A DNA stretch of 64,000 nt. Origin: Streptomyces sp. NBC_01723. GTDB lineage: Bacteria > Actinomycetota > Actinomycetes > Streptomycetales > Streptomycetaceae. Shown here piece after piece: positions 60,532-64,000 of the stretch. Within the stretch, counting starts at the first letter, position 1. Every line of letters starts with the position of its first letter. The notes beneath the pieces are model-generated. The model was not told where the DNA came from and made no database searches. It saw only the letters and a program-made list of their open reading frames with translations. The DNA lies in NCBI RefSeq assembly GCF_036246005.1, contig NZ_CP109171.1, forward strand, positions 558,001 to 622,000, given 5' to 3'. Position numbers and translations under genes: made by a program.

Positions 60532-61760
60532 GCACCGACGCCACCGACGCCGTACCGCTCAGCGGCCCCCGCTTCCAGACCGAGCCCGCGCTGCTGTACC
60601 GGCAGATGCGGCGCGACCACGGTGCCGTCACACCGGTGCTGCTGGACGGGGACGTCCCGGCCTGGCTGGTGGTCGGCTACCGCGAGCTGCACCAGGTGAC
60701 CGGCGATCCGGTGCTGTTCAGCCGGGACTCGGAGCTGTGGAACCAGTGGGAGAACATCCCGGAGGACTGGCCGCTGCTCCCGATGATCGGGCGCAGGCAG
60801 CCGTCGATCCTCTACACGGTCGGCGAGCGGCACCGGGAGCGCGCGGCCATGATCAGCGACGCGCTGGAGGCCGTCGACCCGCACGTCCTGCGCGGCCACG
60901 CCGAGCGGTTCGCCGACGAACTCGTCGACCGGCTCTGCGCCAGGGGCGAGGCGGACCTGGTCGCCGACTACGCCATGCTGCTGCCGGTGCGAGTCCTGGC
61001 CCGGCTGTACGGGTTCTCCGACGAGCAGGGACCGGCACTGGTCACCGCCCTCAACGACATGATCGACGGCAGGGAGCGGGCCATCGCGGGCCAGACGCAC
61101 CTCGGTACGTCGATGGCGCGGCTCCTCGCCGACCGGAAGGCGGCGCCCGCCGACGACGTCGCCTCCCGGATGCTGGCCGACGAGAGCGGCTTCACCGAGG
61201 AGGAGGTCGCCCAGGACCTGATGGTGATGCTGGCCGCGGGCCACCAGCCGACGGCGGACTGGATCGGCAACTCGCTGCGCCTGATGCTCACCGACGAGCG
61301 GTTCGCGGCGTCGCTGTTCGGCGGCCGCAACAGCGTCGCCGAGGCCATGAACGAGGTGCTGTGGGAGGACACCCCCACGCAGAACGTGGCCGGCCGCTGG
61401 GCCTCGCGCGACACCCGGCTCGGCGACCGCCGGATCCGCGCCGGCGACCTGGTGCTGCTCGGCCTCCAGGGCGCCAACTCCGACCCGCAGGTACGCACCG
61501 ACGGTTCCGCCCTCACCGGCGGCAACAACGCGCACTTCTCCTTCGGCCACGGCGAGCACCGCTGCCCCTTCCCCGCGCAGGAGGTCGCCGAGGTCATCGC
61601 GCGCACGGGCATCGAGGTCGTCCTCGACCGGCTGCCGGACATCGACCTGGCGGTGCCCGCCGCGTCCCTCACCCGTCGCCCCTCGCCCTGGCTGCGGGGG
61701 CTGACCGAGTTGCCCGTGCGGTTCACCCCGACCACTGCCCTGGGAGGCACGCCAGCATGA
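60528..61760 (+). CDS. cvnE: Conservon P450 lacking EXXR (CYP157-like)
   Basis: P450-fold protein of 410 residues. Heme-Cys loop FSFGHGEHRCPFPAQEVAEV, I helix LAAGHQPTADWIGN. The K-helix EXXR is EVLW (AMNEVLWEDTP), the substitution characteristic of CYP157 enzymes, which lack the Arg needed for the usual E-R-R triad. GTG 60528 overlaps cvnD. It resembles the P450 of the first conservon more than its immediate neighbour. Whether it is catalytic, a sensor or a partner of the next P450 is open. Confidence 0.9.
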   Translation: MSTDATDAVPLSGPRFQTEPALLYRQMRRDHGAVTPVLLDGDVPAWLVVGYRELHQVTGDPVLFSRDSELWNQWENIPEDWPLLPMIGRRQPSILYTVGERHRERAAMISDALEAVDPHVLRGHAERFADELVDRLCARGEADLVADYAMLLPVRVLARLYGFSDEQGPALVTALNDMIDGRERAIAGQTHLGTSMARLLADRKAAPADDVASRMLADESGFTEEEVAQDLMVMLAAGHQPTADWIGNSLRLMLTDERFAASLFGGRNSVAEAMNEVLWEDTPTQNVAGRWASRDTRLGDRRIRAGDLVLLGLQGANSDPQVRTDGSALTGGNNAHFSFGHGEHRCPFPAQEVAEVIARTGIEVVLDRLPDIDLAVPAASLTRRPSPWLRGLTELPVRFTPTTALGGTPA

Positions 61761-62980
61761 CGACCGGTACCGAAGAAGCCCGGATACCCCTGGATCCGTT
61801 CGTCACCGACCTGGACGGCGAGGGCGCGCGGCTGCGCGCCGCCGGACCGCTCGCCGCCGTGGAGCTGCCGGGCGGGGTCCCCGTCTGGGCGGTCACGCAC
61901 CACGCGGAGGCCAAGTCCCTGCTGACGGACCCCCGGCTGGTCAAGGACATCAACGTGTGGGGCGCCTGGCAGCGCGGGGAGATCCCCGCGGACTGGCCGC
62001 TGATCGGGCTGGCCAACCCCGGCCGCTCGATGCTCACGGTGGACGGCGCCGAGCACCGGCGGCTGCGGATGCTGGTGGCGCAGGCGCTCACGGTGCGCCG
62101 GGTGGAGCACATGCGGGAGCGGATCACCGAGCTGACCGGCCGGCTGCTCGACGATCTGCCCGCGGACGGCGGCGTGGTCGACCTCAAGTCGGTCTTCGCC
62201 TACCCGCTGCCCATGTACGTCGTCGCCGACCTGATGGGCATCGAGGAGGCGCGCCTGCCGCGCCTGAAGGTGCTGTTCGAGAAGTTCTTCTCCACGCAGA
62301 CACCGCCCGAGGAGGTCCTCGCGACCCTCACCGAGCTGGCCTCGATCATGGCGGAGACGGTCGCCGCGAAACGGGCCGCGCCCGGCGACGACCTGACCAG
62401 CGCGCTGATCCAGGCGTCCGAGAACGGCGACCACCTCACCGACGAGGAGATCGTCTCCACGCTCCAGCTGATGGTGGCCGCCGGACACGAGACCACCATC
62501 TCGCTGATCGTGAACTCGGTGGTCAACCTGTCCACCCATCCCGAGCAGCGGGACCTGGTGCTCTCCGGGAAGGCGGACTGGTCGGCGGTGATCGAGGAGA
62601 CGCTGCGCTGGTCCACCCCGACCTCGCACGTCCTGATCCGCTTCGCGACCGAGGACGTGCCGGTCGGCGACCGGGTGATCCCCGCCGGGGACGCGCTGAT
62701 CGTGTCGTACGGCGCGCTGGGCCGGGACGAGCGGGCGCACGGGCCGACGGCCGGGGCGTTCGACATCACCCGCACGTCGGAGAACCGGCACATCTCGTTC
62801 GGGCACGGCCCGCACGTGTGCCCCGGCGCCGCCCTGTCCCGGCTGGAGGCGGGCGTGGCGCTCCCCGCCCTCTACGCCCGCTTCCCGGATCTGGACCTCG
62901 CGGTGCCCGCCGCGGAGCTGCGCAACAAGCCGGTGGTCACGCAGAACGACCTGTTCGAGCTGCCGGTCAAGCTGGCTTGA
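61757..62980 (+). CDS. Canonical cytochrome P450 (CYP154-like) of the second conservon
   Basis: P450 of 407 residues with all motifs intact: I helix AAGHETT (about 245), K-helix EETLRW (EXXR satisfied), and heme loop FGHGPHVCPGAALSRLE (about 345). ATG 61757 overlaps the CYP157-like gene by 4 bases. CYP157/CYP154 tandem pairs at the end of conservons are known in Streptomyces. Substrate unknown; CYP154 members hydroxylate steroids, flavonoids and polyketides in vitro. Ferredoxin and reductase genes are not adjacent. Confidence 0.92.
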   Translation: MTTGTEEARIPLDPFVTDLDGEGARLRAAGPLAAVELPGGVPVWAVTHHAEAKSLLTDPRLVKDINVWGAWQRGEIPADWPLIGLANPGRSMLTVDGAEHRRLRMLVAQALTVRRVEHMRERITELTGRLLDDLPADGGVVDLKSVFAYPLPMYVVADLMGIEEARLPRLKVLFEKFFSTQTPPEEVLATLTELASIMAETVAAKRAAPGDDLTSALIQASENGDHLTDEEIVSTLQLMVAAGHETTISLIVNSVVNLSTHPEQRDLVLSGKADWSAVIEETLRWSTPTSHVLIRFATEDVPVGDRVIPAGDALIVSYGALGRDERAHGPTAGAFDITRTSENRHISFGHGPHVCPGAALSRLEAGVALPALYARFPDLDLAVPAAELRNKPVVTQNDLFELPVKLA

Positions 62981-63029
62981 CGTACCCGGGCCACGCACAG
63001 GCGCGGCCCGGCCTTCGCCCGGTCGTCCA

Positions 63030-63060
63030 CCCGCGGGGCGTTTGCTTCCCGCCCCGCGGG
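63030..63060. terminator. Terminator of the second conservon
   Basis: Perfect 11-base stem CCCGCGGGGCG / CGCCCCGCGGG with a 9-base loop, 50 bases after the P450 stop codon. Confidence 0.75.
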
Positions 63061-63138
63061 CAACTCCGACATTCCGGACGTCGACCCCGTTCCGGCAACC
63101 GGCGTCGACACTGCTGTGTGGCACCCCCGGGAGTCGCC

Positions 63139-63537
63139 ATGTGGAAGCGCAAGGGCAGGAAGGACCGGACCCCGCGGCCGGTCCCGATGGAGCTGTGCGA
63201 CCTGTGCGCCAGGGTCTTCCCCCAGGACGAGTCCGTGACCGGCTACGTGCCGGACTCCTCCGCGGTGCAGGCCGCCCATGAACGGTTCGACGGGCTTCGG
63301 CTCATCACCGCGTGCTCGGACGACCACTTCGACGTGATCAAGGAGGGCTACTCGCACCGGCCCTTCGTCGAGGAGGAGCTGTGGGCCGCCAAGCTCACCC
63401 GCGCCCTGACCCAGGGTCCGTCGGCCCTCTCCATGGACCAGCTCGGCTCCCGGACCGGTCTCCAGGAGCCGCAGATACGCGCCGCCATCGCCTGGCACAA
63501 CGACTGGCTGCGTGAACAGCAGCGCACGGACCCCTGA
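63139..63537 (+). CDS. Hypothetical protein with N-terminal CxxC
   Basis: 132-residue cytoplasmic protein. The N terminus is basic (MWKRKGRKDRTPRP), followed by MELCDLCARVFPQDESVTGYVPDSS, where a CxxC pair and a later Cys-His (TACSDDHFDVI) could bind zinc. The C-terminal part is helical (EEELWAAKLTRALTQGP; LGSRTGLQEPQIRAAIAWHNDWL), with a possible HTH-like look. I do not recognise a named family. ATG 63139. Confidence 0.72.
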   Translation: MWKRKGRKDRTPRPVPMELCDLCARVFPQDESVTGYVPDSSAVQAAHERFDGLRLITACSDDHFDVIKEGYSHRPFVEEELWAAKLTRALTQGPSALSMDQLGSRTGLQEPQIRAAIAWHNDWLREQQRTDP

Positions 63538-63655
63538 TTCGCGCGGCGCTCCAGGTGACCGGGGCCGTCCGGGTGGCGCGACGTTTGCCCGGACGTCCCC
63601 GGGGTCACTCAGTTCCCCGTCGGCGAGCCATCGAAAGGACGCCCGAGGAGCACCC

Positions 63656-64000
63656 GTGAACCGGTTGTGGCGGCCGTTCCACCGTGTGTGGGACCGGCTG
63701 GCCGCGTCGTCCCTCGTCCGGCGCGGCCGGGACCTGGAACTGATGCACAGGGCGATGGGCTTCGCCACGCTCGCCCTGGTCACGCTGGCGCCCCTGCTGA
63801 TCGTCGTGGCCGCCGCCGATCCGCTGGGACGCGGCGGTTTCGCCTCCTGGCTGGCGGACGGGATGGGGCTGTCGGGACGGTCCGCCAAGGCGCTGACCGA
63901 CATCATCAGTCCCCCCACCAAGGTCGTCGGCACGACCAGCGTGTGGGGCGGCATCCTGCTCGCCGTCTTCGGCGTGTCCTTCGCGGCGAGCGTCCAGAAC
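63656..64000 (+). CDS. YihY/BrkB family membrane protein, 3' truncated by window edge
   Basis: GTG 63656 follows GAGGAG; the frame stays open to the window end (115 codons). The visible sequence has a basic amphipathic start (MNRLWRPFHRVWDRLAASSLVRRGRD), then the first hydrophobic helix MGFATLALVTLAPLLIVVAAA, as in the YihY/virulence-factor-BrkB family once called ribonuclease BN. A second helix (VWGGILLAVFGVSFAASVQN) begins at the edge. Function in Streptomyces unknown. Confidence 0.8.
   Translation, partial: MNRLWRPFHRVWDRLAASSLVRRGRDLELMHRAMGFATLALVTLAPLLIVVAAADPLGRGGFASWLADGMGLSGRSAKALTDIISPPTKVVGTTSVWGGILLAVFGVSFAASVQN

Overview
The window is high-GC (roughly 70 percent or more by eye) DNA whose gene content points to Streptomyces. 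It carries two conservons (cvnA-B-C-D plus P450), a divergent snpR/snpA secreted-protease pair, an nsrR/hmpA nitric-oxide unit, a class F sortase with a repeat-rich surface protein, and a phenylacetate (paa) cluster beside an indole prenyltransferase. I recall this last arrangement from Streptomyces coelicolor (SCO7467-SCO7475). The many small, unrelated accessory units suggest a chromosomal arm rather than the core. I saw no tRNA, rRNA, CRISPR array or intact insertion sequence.

Layout. 1-2.6 kb: tail of a sugar ABC permease, a ROK regulator and a Gfo/Idh/MocA oxidoreductase. 2.6-8.9 kb: small housekeeping-like genes (RidA, GtrA, TerB), a recombination scar joining a truncated CGNR zinc-finger gene to a GH11 xylanase remnant, a phosphotransferase, and divergent secreted hydrolase and alginate-lyase-family genes. 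8.9-17.3 kb: paaABCDE (minus strand) divergent from paaI-paaK-FMO (plus strand), with palindromic operators between them, then a convergent DMATS-type indole prenyltransferase preceded by a short coupled leader ORF. 17.4-21.3 kb: first conservon, including a P450 without the EXXR motif. 21.6-24.4 kb: TauE-like permease, S1 protease, lone ABC ATPase. 24.5-28.6 kb: a leader peptide of the Cys-containing sulfur type, apparently leaderless, followed by a sulfonate-type ABC transporter and an FMNH2-dependent monooxygenase.

28.8-34.8 kb: MpaB-family oxygenase, Rpf-like transglycosylase, a NanT-like sialate transporter with a lyase-family aldolase and a divergent GntR regulator over a perfect palindrome, DUF5949 and isochorismatase-like genes. 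34.9-39.8 kb: secreted beta-helix protein, O-methyltransferase convergent with an orphan SchA/CurD protein, class F sortase and its likely substrate. 40-43.9 kb: anti-sigma-like ATPase, LysR regulator, phosphoglucomutase, membrane-anchored Ala-rich protein. 43.9-49.3 kb: LysR regulator divergent from benzoylformate decarboxylase, benzaldehyde dehydrogenase and an aromatic-acid MFS carrier. 49.4-57.2 kb: PepSY lipoprotein, snpR/snpA, CbiZ, hmpA/nsrR, cupin, GAF-ANTAR regulator. 57.3-63 kb: second conservon with a P450 pair (CYP157-like without EXXR, then a canonical CYP154-like enzyme). The window ends in a YihY/BrkB membrane protein.

Functional themes are aromatic acid catabolism (paa and mdl), tryptophan-derived indole metabolism, sulfur scavenging, sialic-acid-type uptake, secreted hydrolysis, and two G-protein-like membrane signalling modules. 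The most unusual structures are the coupled poly-proline leader ORF before the prenyltransferase, the apparently leaderless leader peptide before the sulfonate operon, and the two P450s without EXXR.
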